From Diplocloster hominis (GTDB lineage Bacteria; Bacillota; Clostridia; Lachnospirales; Lachnospiraceae): a stretch of DNA of 64,000 bases. The stretch spans positions 245,462 to 309,461 of the forward strand of contig NZ_JAWDIY010000003.1 of the NCBI RefSeq assembly GCF_032380655.1. The letters run 5' to 3'. Shown here piece after piece: positions 17,033 through 25,720 of the stretch. Position 1 is the first letter of the stretch. Each line of letters begins with the position of its first letter. The notes beneath the pieces are model-generated. The model was given only the letters and a program-made list of their open reading frames with translations, was not told where the DNA came from and searched no databases. A program made the position numbers and the translations under genes.

Positions 17033-18159
17033 TAATTACCCAGAATCCTCAGGTTGATCGCCTCTTCCGCAATCCCCCGCAGCGCATTTTTTTCAGAGCT
17101 GCCCGACAAATTCCCCTCAAAATCCACGAAGAACCGGTACTCCCAGTTTCTTCCCTCCAATGGCCGGGATTCGATCTTAGTCATGTTGAGATTGTTGTAT
17201 ATAAAATGGGACAGGATATTGAAAAGGCTGCCGCTCTCGTGAGGCAGTTCAAAACAGACACTGACCTTTTTCGCTTCTTTCCGATAGATCTTCTGGTTGG
17301 TCACCACGATGAACCGGGTAGAATTGGATTTATCATCATTTAAACTGTCTTTTAAGATATGAAGCCCATAGTATTTAGCCGCATGTTTTCCGGCGATAGC
17401 AGCCTGGGTCCTGTCCTGATCATCCACAACCTTCTTAGCGGCCACTGCCGTATTACGGATACTCATGATCTGCCAGTCCCGGTGTTCAGCCAAAAATCTG
17501 GATGACTGCATCAGCGCCTGGGGATGGGAATATACGGTGCGGATATCGTCTAATTCGGCTCCTTTTAGTCCCATCAGGGCATTTTCAATCCGGATAATCT
17601 GCTCTCCCACGATATAATTATCAAATTCCACCAACAGATCATACACTTCGCTGACAATGCCGGCCGTGGAATTCTCAATCGGCAGGACTGCAAAATCCGC
17701 CATCCCCTCCTGGATCGCCACCATGGCATCCCGCCAGGTGTCTACGTGAAAACTGCTGACTCCTTCGCCAAAAAAGGTTTCCATAGCACGCTGGCTGTAC
17801 GCCCCATCAGTTCCCTGGAACACCACACGCGCGTGGGCGAATCCCATGTCTTCCACCTGTGTAAATGCCAGACGGCCGGTCACGCCCTTCTCGGCCAGCA
17901 GCCGGTACTGCAGCTTCCGGCTCATAGACATGATCTGTTTGAACAGCTCTTCGACACCATGCCGATTGAAATCATCATCCGTCATCTGCTTTAATGCGCT
18001 GATCTTTTCCTCTTCCCTGCCTTTGTCCAGAATCTTCTTGCCGGTCTGAATCTTATAGCCGGCAACCCGTCCGCTGAACTCCATCCGTTTCTCAAACAGC
18101 TCAACGATCTGCCGGTCTATCTCATCAATTCCCTGTCGTAACTCTAATAATTCATCCAT
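17029..18159 (-). CDS. pheA: Bifunctional chorismate mutase / prephenate dehydratase (P-protein)
   Basis: Converts chorismate to prephenate and then to phenylpyruvate in phenylalanine biosynthesis. Residues 1-90 are an AroQ-type chorismate mutase (LRQGIDEIDRQIVELFEKR), about 108-285 the dehydratase (FQGTDGAYSQ, VLPIENSTAG, and NSTRF before the regulatory part), and about 290-370 an ACT domain with ELPHESGSLFNIL, the usual site of phenylalanine feedback. The length of 376 is normal for the family. Its start overlaps the end of the folB-folK gene by 8 bp, so the aromatic and folate genes, both drawing on chorismate-derived metabolites, are translationally coupled. Confidence 0.96.
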   Translation of the reverse strand: MDELLELRQGIDEIDRQIVELFEKRMEFSGRVAGYKIQTGKKILDKGREEEKISALKQMTDDDFNRHGVEELFKQIMSMSRKLQYRLLAEKGVTGRLAFTQVEDMGFAHARVVFQGTDGAYSQRAMETFFGEGVSSFHVDTWRDAMVAIQEGMADFAVLPIENSTAGIVSEVYDLLVEFDNYIVGEQIIRIENALMGLKGAELDDIRTVYSHPQALMQSSRFLAEHRDWQIMSIRNTAVAAKKVVDDQDRTQAAIAGKHAAKYYGLHILKDSLNDDKSNSTRFIVVTNQKIYRKEAKKVSVCFELPHESGSLFNILSHFIYNNLNMTKIESRPLEGRNWEYRFFVDFEGNLSGSSEKNALRGIAEEAINLRILGNY

Positions 18160-18970
18160 CGCTCAATTCTCCCTTTAACTGCCGTATCGTCTTATTTAAC
18201 AGCGGATGCCGCTTCAGCGGAGCGATCTGCTCCAGCGGTGTCAATACAAAATCCCGGTTCTGCATATCCGGGTGGGGGATCGTCAGCTCCTGCGTATCCC
18301 ATACCTCATCATCATAGAACAACAGATCCAGGTCCAGTGTCCTGGGACCCCAGTGCACGATACGCTCACGGCCCGCCGCCTGCTCAAGCTCCTGAAGCCT
18401 GTGCAGCAGCTCGATCGGCGGCAGCAGCGTCTTAAGGAGCAGACAGCCGTTCAGGAAATCCTCCTGTTCCACACCGCCATAGGGAGCTGTGACCAAAAAA
18501 TCTGATACCCGTTCTACCCGGCAACCGATAGTTTCATTTAAAGAGGTAATCGCCTGGCGCAGATATCCTTCCCTCTCCCCCAGGTTGGAACCAAGAGCAA
18601 TATAGGCGGTATGCCATGCCCGCTCGATCTCTACGGAAACCGTCTCTAACGGCAGGCCGATGGGGGCCCATGGCTTCTTGACTTCCAACCGAATCATCTG
18701 AAGATTCTCCGTATGGATCAGCAGATATGCTGCCAGCTGTTCCGCCGCGGATTCGATCAGCTTAAAGGTGTGCTCCTTCATGAATTTCTTGATCATATGG
18801 CAGACTTCTCCGTAATGGATCGATTTCTTCAGATCATCTGTGAGACCGGCCTGCCTGGTATCTGTGTAAAGAGATGCTGATACGAGAAATTTCTGCCCCA
18901 GCGTGTTCTCTTCCGGATATACTCCGTGATTGCAGAATATCTCCAGGTTATGGATATGTATTTTGTCCAA
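18152..18970 (-). CDS. folB-folK: Dihydroneopterin aldolase / HPPK fusion
   Basis: One polypeptide for two consecutive folate steps: cleavage of dihydroneopterin (FolB) and pyrophosphorylation of hydroxymethyl-dihydropterin (FolK). Residues 1-118 match FolB (NLEIFCNHGVYPEEN, the catalytic Lys in EVKKPWAPIGLP). Residues about 120-272 match HPPK (AYIALGSNLGERE, HWGPRTLDLDLLFYDD, IPHPDMQNRDFVLTPL). The start codon is TTG, with GGAGG 9 nt upstream. It lies in the fol operon between folP and pheA; a 21-bp repeat cluster separates it from folP. Confidence 0.95.
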   Translation of the reverse strand: MDKIHIHNLEIFCNHGVYPEENTLGQKFLVSASLYTDTRQAGLTDDLKKSIHYGEVCHMIKKFMKEHTFKLIESAAEQLAAYLLIHTENLQMIRLEVKKPWAPIGLPLETVSVEIERAWHTAYIALGSNLGEREGYLRQAITSLNETIGCRVERVSDFLVTAPYGGVEQEDFLNGCLLLKTLLPPIELLHRLQELEQAAGRERIVHWGPRTLDLDLLFYDDEVWDTQELTIPHPDMQNRDFVLTPLEQIAPLKRHPLLNKTIRQLKGELSDG

Positions 18971-19000
18971 AACTCACTACCTCCCTAATCTCCCGGCTTG

Positions 19001-19078
19001 GGGACATGTCCAGATCAGTTTGGGACATGTCCGTTTCGGTTTGGGACATGTCCAGATCAGTTTGGACATGTCCCCTTT
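19001..19078. repeat. Tandem GGACATGTCC repeats (about 21-bp units)
   Basis: Four copies of the self-complementary decamer GGACATGTCC lie at about 21-bp spacing (GGGACATGTCC starts at 19001, 19022 and 19043; a last copy from 19064). Spacers alternate between AGATCAGTTT and GTTTCGGTTT. The array sits between folP and folB-folK, ends in CCCCTTTTTT, and can fold into several alternative hairpins. Confidence 0.85.
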
Positions 19079-19087
19079 TTTATTTCT

Positions 19088-19909
19088 TTAGTAACCTTCC
19101 TGTGCCAGTATCGCCCTGGCCATCTGCACCGCCCGCTTATTTTCTTTGATATCATGCACTCGTATAAACGCACAGCCCTTCATAACCGCCATCACTGTAG
19201 TAACCAGCGTACCTTCTACCCGCTGATCCACCGGCAGGTCTAAGGTCAGGCCGATTACGGATTTGCGGGAAGTGCCAAGGAGGATCGGGCAGCCCAGCGC
19301 ATGCAGGATTTCCAGGTGATGGATTACTTCCAGATTCTGCTCATAGGTCTTGCCGAATCCCACTCCTGGGTCCAGGATGATCTGCCGTTCGGATATCCCC
19401 GCCCGGGCCGCGATCTTCAGGGACTGACGCAGATCCTCACACATTTCTTCCAGAAAATGATCATATACCGCTTCCTTCCGGTTATGCATCAGACAACAGG
19501 CCGCGCCGCTGGCTGCGATCACATCTGCCATCTTATCGTCATATTTAAGTCCCCATATATCATTGATCAGGTCTGCTCCCGCCTCTATAGCAGCCTGCGC
19601 CACTCTGCTCTTATGGGTATCCACGGATATCGGTATATCATAGCGCTGTCTGATCGCCCGGATAACCGGGATCACACGCCGAATTTCCTCATCCTCCGGC
19701 AGCCCTTGTACATATCCGGGACGGGTGGACTCTCCGCCCACGTCCAGAATATCGGCACCATCCTGAATCATCTGCTCCGCATGAACCAGCGCTGCATCCA
19801 GCGAATTATATTTTCCCCCATCTGAAAAGGAATCCGGAGTAACATTCAGGATCCCCATGATAGAAGTCTCATTTTTTATGTCAAATTCACGGTTTCCGAT
19901 TTTCATCAT
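19088..19909 (-). CDS. folP: Dihydropteroate synthase
   Basis: Joins p-aminobenzoate to hydroxymethyl-dihydropterin pyrophosphate to give dihydropteroate. The signature motifs are NVTPDSFSDGG near the N-terminus and DVGGESTRPG, followed by SVDTHKSRVAQAAIEAGADLINDI in the TIM barrel. The length (273) is normal. The start could be the GTG at 19912 or either of the two ATGs that follow it; GGAAGGG lies 6-9 nt upstream. It lies downstream of an HD-domain gene in the folate operon. Confidence 0.95.
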   Translation of the reverse strand: MMKIGNREFDIKNETSIMGILNVTPDSFSDGGKYNSLDAALVHAEQMIQDGADILDVGGESTRPGYVQGLPEDEEIRRVIPVIRAIRQRYDIPISVDTHKSRVAQAAIEAGADLINDIWGLKYDDKMADVIAASGAACCLMHNRKEAVYDHFLEEMCEDLRQSLKIAARAGISERQIILDPGVGFGKTYEQNLEVIHHLEILHALGCPILLGTSRKSVIGLTLDLPVDQRVEGTLVTTVMAVMKGCAFIRVHDIKENKRAVQMARAILAQEGY

Positions 19910-19961
19910 CACTTTATTCCCTTCCGTCTTTTCTAAATTCTAAACTTAATCCATCTGTCTT

Positions 19962-20462
19962 TTAATAGGTAAGAACCTGATTCTTTTTCGCGTCCGCCCA
20001 GTCACAGATCTCCTCCACATCACAGACATAGCAGCCTCTGGATAACTTATCAGCCCTGTAAATAAGCCAGTCAAGAGGTGTCTTAGACGCCCGGGCCGCG
20101 TCCCGGTGATTCCCGATGGCCGACAATATCGCCGCGGCCTCTTCTGCGTCAAAGCCACAGTCCTTAAGCACCCCGTCTGCGATTTTAACGCTGGCCTGTT
20201 GATGAGGCGTTCCGTCTGCATACTGCTCCGGTCTGCCGATGTCATGCAGAAGGGCCGCTGTGTAGATAAATTCCTTACTTACCTCACATGCTTCCTCCAG
20301 CGACAGGATGTAAGCGATCCGGGCAACATCCAGCAGATGGCTGACATCATGACCGCAGAACGGCCTGTCCTCTTCCCAATTCTTTATTTCTTCCTTATAT
20401 ATCTGGAATCGCGGATGTCCCAGAACCTGGTTAACCCGCTCCACATCTTTCATATACTGCAT
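19962..20462 (-). CDS. HD-domain phosphohydrolase in folate operon
   Basis: A 166-residue metal-dependent hydrolase of the HD superfamily: CGHDVSHLLDVARIAY and LLHDIGRPEQY supply the metal-binding His/Asp residues, with later histidines in PHQQAS and IGNHRD. HD proteins are often found between folE and folP in Clostridia; a role in dephosphorylating a pterin intermediate is possible but unproven. GGAGGA lies upstream of the start. Confidence 0.85.
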   Translation of the reverse strand: MQYMKDVERVNQVLGHPRFQIYKEEIKNWEEDRPFCGHDVSHLLDVARIAYILSLEEACEVSKEFIYTAALLHDIGRPEQYADGTPHQQASVKIADGVLKDCGFDAEEAAAILSAIGNHRDAARASKTPLDWLIYRADKLSRGCYVCDVEEICDWADAKKNQVLTY

Positions 20463-20553
20463 GCTTCCTCCAATAACTTATAACCCGGGCATGACCACTG
20501 CCTGATCATCCGGATAACGGACGTACCGCCGCTATCATACCGCTGCCGGTCCG

Positions 20554-21108
20554 CTACCTGATCATCTGGAAAAATGTATTCTGCAGCTGCATATCCCCTT
20601 CGAAAACTCCCCGGGAAGCTATCGATACTGTACGGCTGCCTGGTTTTTTAATCCCCCGCATGGTCATGCACATATGCTCTGCCTCGATCATAACCATCAC
20701 TCCCTTAGGAGCCAGATGCTCCATCAGAGCATCCGCGATCTGCACGGTCAGCTGTTCCTGGATCTGCAGGCGTCTGGCAAACGTCTCAACCGTTCTGGCC
20801 AGCTTGCTAAGTCCCAGGACCCGGCCATCCGGAATGTAAGCCACATGCGCCTTTCCGTAGAACGGCATCAGGTGATGCTCACAGGTGGAATAGAACGTGA
20901 TATCTTTCTCCAGTACCATCTCGTGGCTGTCCACCTGAAAGGTCTTGGACAAATGAACCGCCGGGTCCTCGTCCATTCCGCCATAGATCTCCTCATACAT
21001 CCTGGCTATCCTGGCCGGGGTCTCCACCAGACCTTCCCGGTGAATGTCCTCTCCGATCCCTTCCAACAGCAGCCGAACAGCAGCCTCTACTTTTTCTTTA
21101 TCAATCAT
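20554..21108 (-). CDS. folE: GTP cyclohydrolase I
   Basis: First enzyme of folate synthesis, converting GTP to dihydroneopterin triphosphate. The zinc/active-site motif STCEHHLMPFYGKAHVAYIP and GLSKLARTVETFARRLQIQE are diagnostic, and the 184-residue length is typical. It overlaps the end of folC by 8 bp, so translation is probably coupled. Confidence 0.96.
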   Translation of the reverse strand: MIDKEKVEAAVRLLLEGIGEDIHREGLVETPARIARMYEEIYGGMDEDPAVHLSKTFQVDSHEMVLEKDITFYSTCEHHLMPFYGKAHVAYIPDGRVLGLSKLARTVETFARRLQIQEQLTVQIADALMEHLAPKGVMVMIEAEHMCMTMRGIKKPGSRTVSIASRGVFEGDMQLQNTFFQMIR

Positions 21109-22402
21109 GGATTTCTTCCTTCCTGCGCTTCACAATACCGGCCAGCTCTCCCAGATAAGACAGGGAACCAAACGCTGCGATCACATCATTTTCACCCGCA
21201 GCCTTCATGCTCAGTTCCACAGCCTCCTCAAGGCTTCCCGCCGCTTCCGTCCGCGGCTGGTACCTGCGTACCGCCTGCGCCAGATCCTCTGCGGGCAGAC
21301 CCCGAGCCGAATTCGGCGGCGTCACCGTAAAGATTCTGTCCGCCATGGGGGCAATGATTTCGGCCATTTTTTCATATTCTTTATCTGCAAACACTCCCAT
21401 TATATAAATAAATTTCGCATTTGTAAAATAGTATTGCAGGGATTTTTTCAAAATAAGAACCGCATCCGGGTTATGAGCCCCATCCATGATCACAACCGGC
21501 TCCTCCGATAACACGGTAAAGCGGCCCGGCCACCGGGTATTCATAAGCCCTGCTTTCAGCTGCCGGTCCGAAATCCGGTATCCCAGCTGCTTCAGAACCT
21601 CCGCCGCTTCCACTGCCAGCACCGCATTCTGGATCTGATAAAGGCCCGGCAGAAAAATACTGAGTTCCTTATATTTCTTATATTGAAACGTCTGTATATG
21701 ATAACTGCTATACGCAATCTTCACAGACGGCATATCCACTCTCGTAAGCGGGCACCCGCGGTTCGCGGCCTCTTCCTGTAATACCTCCAGCACACCGTCC
21801 TGCTGATCCGCCGATACGACAGGAATCCCCTCTTTCATTATTCCGGCCTTCTTGCGCGCGATCTCCTCCAGGGTATTCCCAAGCCATTGGGCGTGATCCA
21901 TGCTGATGGAGGTGATGACCGAAAGCTTCGTGGTAGTCACGATGTTCGTGGCGTCCGTACTTCCTCCCATACCGGTTTCCAGCACCACAATATCACATTT
22001 CTTTTTCAAAAAATAGGCAAAAGCAACCGCTGTCTCCACTTCAAATACGGTCGGATGATCCCATCCGTCCAGGGCCATCTCAGCTGCCGCCTCTGCCGCA
22101 ACAGTCATACATGCAGCCAGATCCGCTTCGGAAATCTGGACTCCGTCCACCTGGAACCTTTCCTCATAACTAAAAACAGTCGGTGAAAGATATCTCCCGA
22201 CCCTGTAGCCACTCTCCAGAAGTATCGTAGATAAAAAAGCAAGCGTAGAGCCCTTGCCGTTCGTACCCGCAATATGTACAAATTTGAGCTGATCCTGCGG
22301 ATTCCCCATTCTTCTTAACAGCTCCCGGATACTCTCAAGTCCCAGCACACTGCCATAAGAACTTATCTTCTGTATATATTTTCTGGTTTCCTTATAATTC
22401 AT
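21101..22402 (-). CDS. folC: Folylpolyglutamate synthase / dihydrofolate synthase
   Basis: Mur-ligase-family enzyme that adds glutamate to dihydropteroate and to folates. It shows the ATP-binding motif GTNGKGSTLAFL, the ETGMGGSTDATN region, SMDHAQWLG, and the C-terminal DGAHNPDAV. The 433-residue length is normal. It appears to be the first gene of the folC-folE-HD-folP-folBK-pheA string on the minus strand. Confidence 0.96.
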   Translation of the reverse strand: MNYKETRKYIQKISSYGSVLGLESIRELLRRMGNPQDQLKFVHIAGTNGKGSTLAFLSTILLESGYRVGRYLSPTVFSYEERFQVDGVQISEADLAACMTVAAEAAAEMALDGWDHPTVFEVETAVAFAYFLKKKCDIVVLETGMGGSTDATNIVTTTKLSVITSISMDHAQWLGNTLEEIARKKAGIMKEGIPVVSADQQDGVLEVLQEEAANRGCPLTRVDMPSVKIAYSSYHIQTFQYKKYKELSIFLPGLYQIQNAVLAVEAAEVLKQLGYRISDRQLKAGLMNTRWPGRFTVLSEEPVVIMDGAHNPDAVLILKKSLQYYFTNAKFIYIMGVFADKEYEKMAEIIAPMADRIFTVTPPNSARGLPAEDLAQAVRRYQPRTEAAGSLEEAVELSMKAAGENDVIAAFGSLSYLGELAGIVKRRKEEIHD

Positions 22403-22569
22403 TTTCTGGTCCTTCTTTTATTTATGCCCTGCAAACAGCCGGCTGGTAATTTCTGTCATATCTGCTGATGGAAGAGCGGATTGCCGATAGGCGGCCTGTT
22501 TTCTGCAGCACCGTTTTTTGCCTGTTAACTTCCGAATAATTCTCATTTTCTGTGTCCATACTATTCCCT

Positions 22570-22962
22570 ATGAAACACAAATTTATCATATGCGGCACCA
22601 TTGGCTGGTGCATGGAAATCTTCTGGACGGCGTTCAATTCCTTCCGCCGCCGCGAATTAAAATTGATGGGCAGGACTTCCATCTGGATGTTCCCCATCTA
22701 CGGCAGTGCCGCTTTGCTGGCCCCCATCTACCGGCTCATCCGCAGCAAAAGTATCTGGCTTCGGGGTATCATCTACACCGTATGCATATACCTGACAGAG
22801 TTTTTCACCGGAAGCTTCCTGAAAAAATACAACCTCTGTCCATGGGATTACAGCAAAGCGAAGCTCAATTATAAAGGGCTGGTCCGTCTGGACTATCTGC
22901 CCCTCTGGTTCTTAACCGGTCTTTTATACGAAAAGGTATTATGCAAGGACGTGAAATCCTGA
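22570..22962 (+). CDS. CmpB-like membrane protein (putative ABC-transporter type IV)
   Basis: A small membrane protein of about 130 residues with three or four hydrophobic segments. ICGTIGWCMEIFW at the N-terminus and GSFLKKYNLCPWDYS match the family annotated as putative ABC-transporter type IV (CmpB). Its biochemical role is unknown. The start is uncertain: an in-frame GTG lies at 22552 and the ATG at 22570, and neither has a clear SD. It is convergent with the PH-domain gene. Confidence 0.7.
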   Translation: MKHKFIICGTIGWCMEIFWTAFNSFRRRELKLMGRTSIWMFPIYGSAALLAPIYRLIRSKSIWLRGIIYTVCIYLTEFFTGSFLKKYNLCPWDYSKAKLNYKGLVRLDYLPLWFLTGLLYEKVLCKDVKS

Positions 22963-22980
22963 CAGACTTTCACGTCCTTG
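22944..22980. terminator. Hairpin between convergent genes, stop codon in loop
   Basis: Perfect 13-bp arms (CAAGGACGTGAAA and its complement at 22968-22980) surround an 11-base loop that contains the stop codon of the CmpB-like gene. It lacks a long T run. Confidence 0.6.
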
Positions 22981-22985
22981 TTGTC

Positions 22986-23360
22986 CTACCTGTCATCGGG
23001 CAGATCGAATTCATCCCCAGCCCCGATATCCAGCATATTCATGGTCCTGCGCTTCAGCCGCGCCTGCTCAGAAGCCACCAGTATATAATCCTTGATCTCC
23101 CTCGCGTTCTTAATATGTACAAGTTCCAGCTTCGGATGTGTCGTATCGCCGGTATGGCAGACCACTGTTCCCAGCCCAAAGAGCCGCTCCAGAAGGCTGT
23201 TGTTCAGCGTAACATCCTGTACTTTATACATATAACAGTCATTTTCCACTTTTTTCAGGATACCCTCGTCAATCGTAATCAGATCTTCCGTCACCATATA
23301 TTTGGTAAAGGTCCACGGCAGTCCGAAAAACAAGACACGTTTCCTCTCCTTATATTCCAT
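22986..23360 (-). CDS. PH-domain (bPH2-type) protein
   Basis: About 124 residues, similar to bacterial PH-domain proteins (YdbS/DUF304-like): KYMVTEDLITIDEGILKKVEND followed by YMYKVQDVTLNNSLLERLFGLGTVVC and a C-terminal helix (EIKDYILVASEQARLKRRT). No membrane span is obvious. The start is taken at the second ATG (23360), which has GGAGGA about 7 nt upstream; the first ATG at 23366 abuts the SD. Confidence 0.8.
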   Translation of the reverse strand: MEYKERKRVLFFGLPWTFTKYMVTEDLITIDEGILKKVENDCYMYKVQDVTLNNSLLERLFGLGTVVCHTGDTTHPKLELVHIKNAREIKDYILVASEQARLKRRTMNMLDIGAGDEFDLPDDR

Positions 23361-23398
23361 ACACATTCCTCCGCTTTTCCCTTTGTCGAACTATCTAC

Positions 23399-23427
23399 AT
23401 TATACGCAAAAGGAAATGTGAATGCAA
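23399..23427 (-). promoter_or_regulatory. Sigma-A promoter of the PH-domain gene
   Basis: TTGCAT and TATAAT are separated by exactly 17 bp on the minus strand, 39 bp upstream of the start codon. Confidence 0.65.
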
Positions 23428-23472
23428 TACTAACAAAAGTTCTTTCCCCATAGTGATAATTCAAGAATAATT

Positions 23473-23481
23473 TGTTATAAT
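23473..23481 (+). promoter_or_regulatory. Extended -10 promoter within a dyad (RibD/DHFR-like gene)
   Basis: TGTTATAAT is an extended -10 element lying inside the dyad TTGTTA-taa-TAACAA (about 23472-23486), which may be a repressor site. Confidence 0.5.
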
Positions 23482-23493
23482 AACAAAAATTGC

Positions 23494-23579
23494 GCATGCG
23501 CCCCTGGAGGAAAGGTCGATCAAAAAGACGCTCTCCCATCCCTGAATCTATGGCGCAGTGCATGCGCCCCTGGAGGAAA
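23494..23579 (+). repeat. Direct duplication carrying a Shine-Dalgarno
   Basis: The 20-bp sequence GCATGCGCCCCTGGAGGAAA is at 23494-23513 and repeated at 23560-23579. Both copies carry the SD GGAGGAAA; only the second is followed by the ATG at 23582. Confidence 0.85.
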
Positions 23580-23581
23580 TC

Positions 23582-24112
23582 ATGAGAAAAACAACTTTAT
23601 TCATAGCTATGAGTCTGGACGGCTACATCGCCGGTCCCGCCGGCAATATAGACTGGCTCCAGGGACAAAATCCCGGAGCAGATGATATGGTAAGTTATCA
23701 GGAATTCATAAAAGATATCGACACCATTATTATGGGTTACAACACCTATCATCAAATTACCACCGAACTATCCCCTGACCAGTGGTTCTACCCGGACCAG
23801 ATCAGTTATGTATTTACCCACAGAGAGCTTCCATCCACAGATAATATAAAATTTGTAAATGAAAATGTCTGCGGCCTTATACAAACCCTGCGTCGGAAAA
23901 CTGGAAAAGGAATCTGGATCTGCGGCGGCTCCAGCGTAATCCATCCCCTTATATCCGAAAATCTGATCGACCGTTATCATATTTCCATCATCCCCGCACT
24001 GATTGGGGACGGCATCCGCCTTTTCCAAAAAACGGATCAAACAATAAATCTGAGGCTGATAAAATCCGAAAACTATAATGGAATCACAGATGTCATCTAT
24101 GAGCAAAGATAG
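23582..24112 (+). CDS. RibD C-terminal / dihydrofolate reductase-like protein
   Basis: A 176-residue oxidoreductase-like protein of the RibD-C/DHFR superfamily: FIAMSLDGYIAGPAGNIDWL at the N-terminus, DTIIMGYNTY, and the NADP-binding GIWICGGSSVIHPLI. Proteins of this kind are often annotated as dihydrofolate reductase; true DHFR activity is not certain. The start is chosen by GGAGG and the spacing to ATG 23582. It stands alone between the PH gene and the nitroreductase operon. Confidence 0.85.
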   Translation: MRKTTLFIAMSLDGYIAGPAGNIDWLQGQNPGADDMVSYQEFIKDIDTIIMGYNTYHQITTELSPDQWFYPDQISYVFTHRELPSTDNIKFVNENVCGLIQTLRRKTGKGIWICGGSSVIHPLISENLIDRYHISIIPALIGDGIRLFQKTDQTINLRLIKSENYNGITDVIYEQR

Positions 24113-24182
24113 ATCACCAGCGCAGGAGTATGCCGGCCTGCCGGCCCCTGCCGACCCCCTAAAAAACTTCTCTATAATTGTG

Positions 24183-24211
24183 TTGAAATTCCGAAACATT
24201 TAGTATATGAT
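24183..24211 (+). promoter_or_regulatory. Sigma-A promoter of the nitroreductase-pyrBI operon
   Basis: TTGAAA and TATGAT are separated by 17 bp, with the predicted transcript starting about 20 nt before the SD AAGGAGG. Confidence 0.65.
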
Positions 24212-24238
24212 ATAAAGAAATGTTACAAGGAGGATCCC

Positions 24239-24790
24239 ATGAACACGTTCGACTGTATTCGTACCAGACGAAGCATTAGGCAATTTAAACCAGATAAAAT
24301 CGAACATTCTCTGTTGGAACATATTATTTCTATCGCATCCTATGCACCCTCTTGGAAAAACACTCAAATCGCCCGATACATCGCTATCGATGATTCGTCG
24401 ATTCTTCAGACAATCGCTTCTGACCACTTACCCGCTTTCAATTCCAGAACTGTTTCTTCCGCACCTTTATTAATTGCGCTTACCTTTTTGAAAAACCGCA
24501 GCGGTTTTGAAAGAGACGGTTCTTTTTCTACGCCCAAAAACGGGGAATGGCAGATGTTTGATGCCGGAATCGCCGCCCAGACATTCTGTCTGGCCGCTCA
24601 CGAAGCAGGCCTTGGCACCGTCATTATGGGCGTGTTTGACATCGGGGGAATCAGCCGGCTGCTTCATTTGCCGGATACGCAGGAACTGGCGGCTCTGATT
24701 GCGGTCGGTTACCCAGGCGAGGTCCCGGATGCGCCCAGACGAAAAACTACAGAACAATTACTCACATATCTACAGGAGGAAAACAAATGA
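24239..24790 (+). CDS. Nitroreductase-family flavoprotein
   Basis: A 183-residue FMN-dependent oxidoreductase fold: RTRRSIRQFKPDKIEHSLLE at the N-terminus with the phosphate-contacting Arg residues, APSWKNTQ, and GLGTVIMGVFD near the C-terminus. The natural substrate is unknown. The stop overlaps the pyrB start by 4 bp (ATGA), so it is translationally coupled to pyrimidine synthesis genes. Confidence 0.88.
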   Translation: MNTFDCIRTRRSIRQFKPDKIEHSLLEHIISIASYAPSWKNTQIARYIAIDDSSILQTIASDHLPAFNSRTVSSAPLLIALTFLKNRSGFERDGSFSTPKNGEWQMFDAGIAAQTFCLAAHEAGLGTVIMGVFDIGGISRLLHLPDTQELAALIAVGYPGEVPDAPRRKTTEQLLTYLQEENK

Positions 24791-25716
24791 GACACTTAAT
24801 GAGCCCTTTGGATTTTTCAGTGGAAGAATTAGATCAGCTGTTAGATCTGGCCACAGACATTGAAAAGCACCCGGCCAAATATGCCCACGCCTGCGACGGT
24901 AAAAAAATCGCAACCCTGTTCTACGAACCCAGCACCAGAACCCGTTTAAGTTTCGAGACAGCTATGCTGAATCTGGGCGGTAACGTCATCGGTTTCGCAT
25001 CCGCCAGTTCCAGTTCCGCAGCCAAAGGGGAGAGCGTATCCGATACGATCCGCATGATCTCCTGCTACGCGGATATCTGCGCCATGCGTCACCCAAAAGA
25101 AGGCGCACCCATGGTAGCCTCCACGAAATCTTCCATCCCGGTGATTAACGCCGGTGACGGCGGCCATCAGCATCCGACCCAGACGCTGACCGACCTGCAC
25201 ACGATCCGTTCCCTGAAGGGGCGGTTAAGCAACCTGACCATCGGACTTTGCGGCGACCTGAAATTCGGCCGCACCGTTCATTCCCTGATCAATGCCCTGG
25301 TCCGTTATGAAAATGTAAAATTTGTCTTTATCTCTCCCGACGAGCTGCGGATTCCCAGTTATATCCGGGAGGATGTGTTAAATAATAACCATATTGAATA
25401 CAAAGAGGTGGAACGCCTGGAAGACGCCATGCCGGAACTGGATCTCCTCTATATGACCAGAGTCCAGAAAGAACGTTTCTTCAATGAGGAGGACTATGTC
25501 CGCTTAAAAGATTTCTACATCCTGGACAAAGCAAAAATGGCCCTGGCCAGAGAGGACATGCTGGTCCTGCATCCCCTTCCCAGAGTCAACGAGATCTCGG
25601 TAGAGGTAGATGATGACCCGCGCGCTTCTTATTTTAAGCAGGTGCAGTACGGTGTATACGCCAGAATGGCGTTAATACTGACCCTGTTGGACATCCACGT
25701 AGAGGAAGGAGAATAA
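24787..25716 (+). CDS. pyrB: Aspartate carbamoyltransferase catalytic chain
   Basis: Condenses carbamoyl phosphate with aspartate in pyrimidine synthesis. The carbamoyl-phosphate motif FYEPSTRTRLSFETAM and HPTQTLTDL are present; the aspartate-binding loop reads HPLPRVNEIS. The 309-residue length is typical. The regulatory chain gene follows 4 bp later. Confidence 0.97.
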   Translation: MRHLMSPLDFSVEELDQLLDLATDIEKHPAKYAHACDGKKIATLFYEPSTRTRLSFETAMLNLGGNVIGFASASSSSAAKGESVSDTIRMISCYADICAMRHPKEGAPMVASTKSSIPVINAGDGGHQHPTQTLTDLHTIRSLKGRLSNLTIGLCGDLKFGRTVHSLINALVRYENVKFVFISPDELRIPSYIREDVLNNNHIEYKEVERLEDAMPELDLLYMTRVQKERFFNEEDYVRLKDFYILDKAKMALAREDMLVLHPLPRVNEISVEVDDDPRASYFKQVQYGVYARMALILTLLDIHVEEGE

Positions 25717-25720
25717 ACCG

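Noticed and set aside
19001..19078. CRISPR-like array
   Set aside because: Units are only about 21 bp, gaps of 10 bp repeat themselves, and the core is a palindrome.
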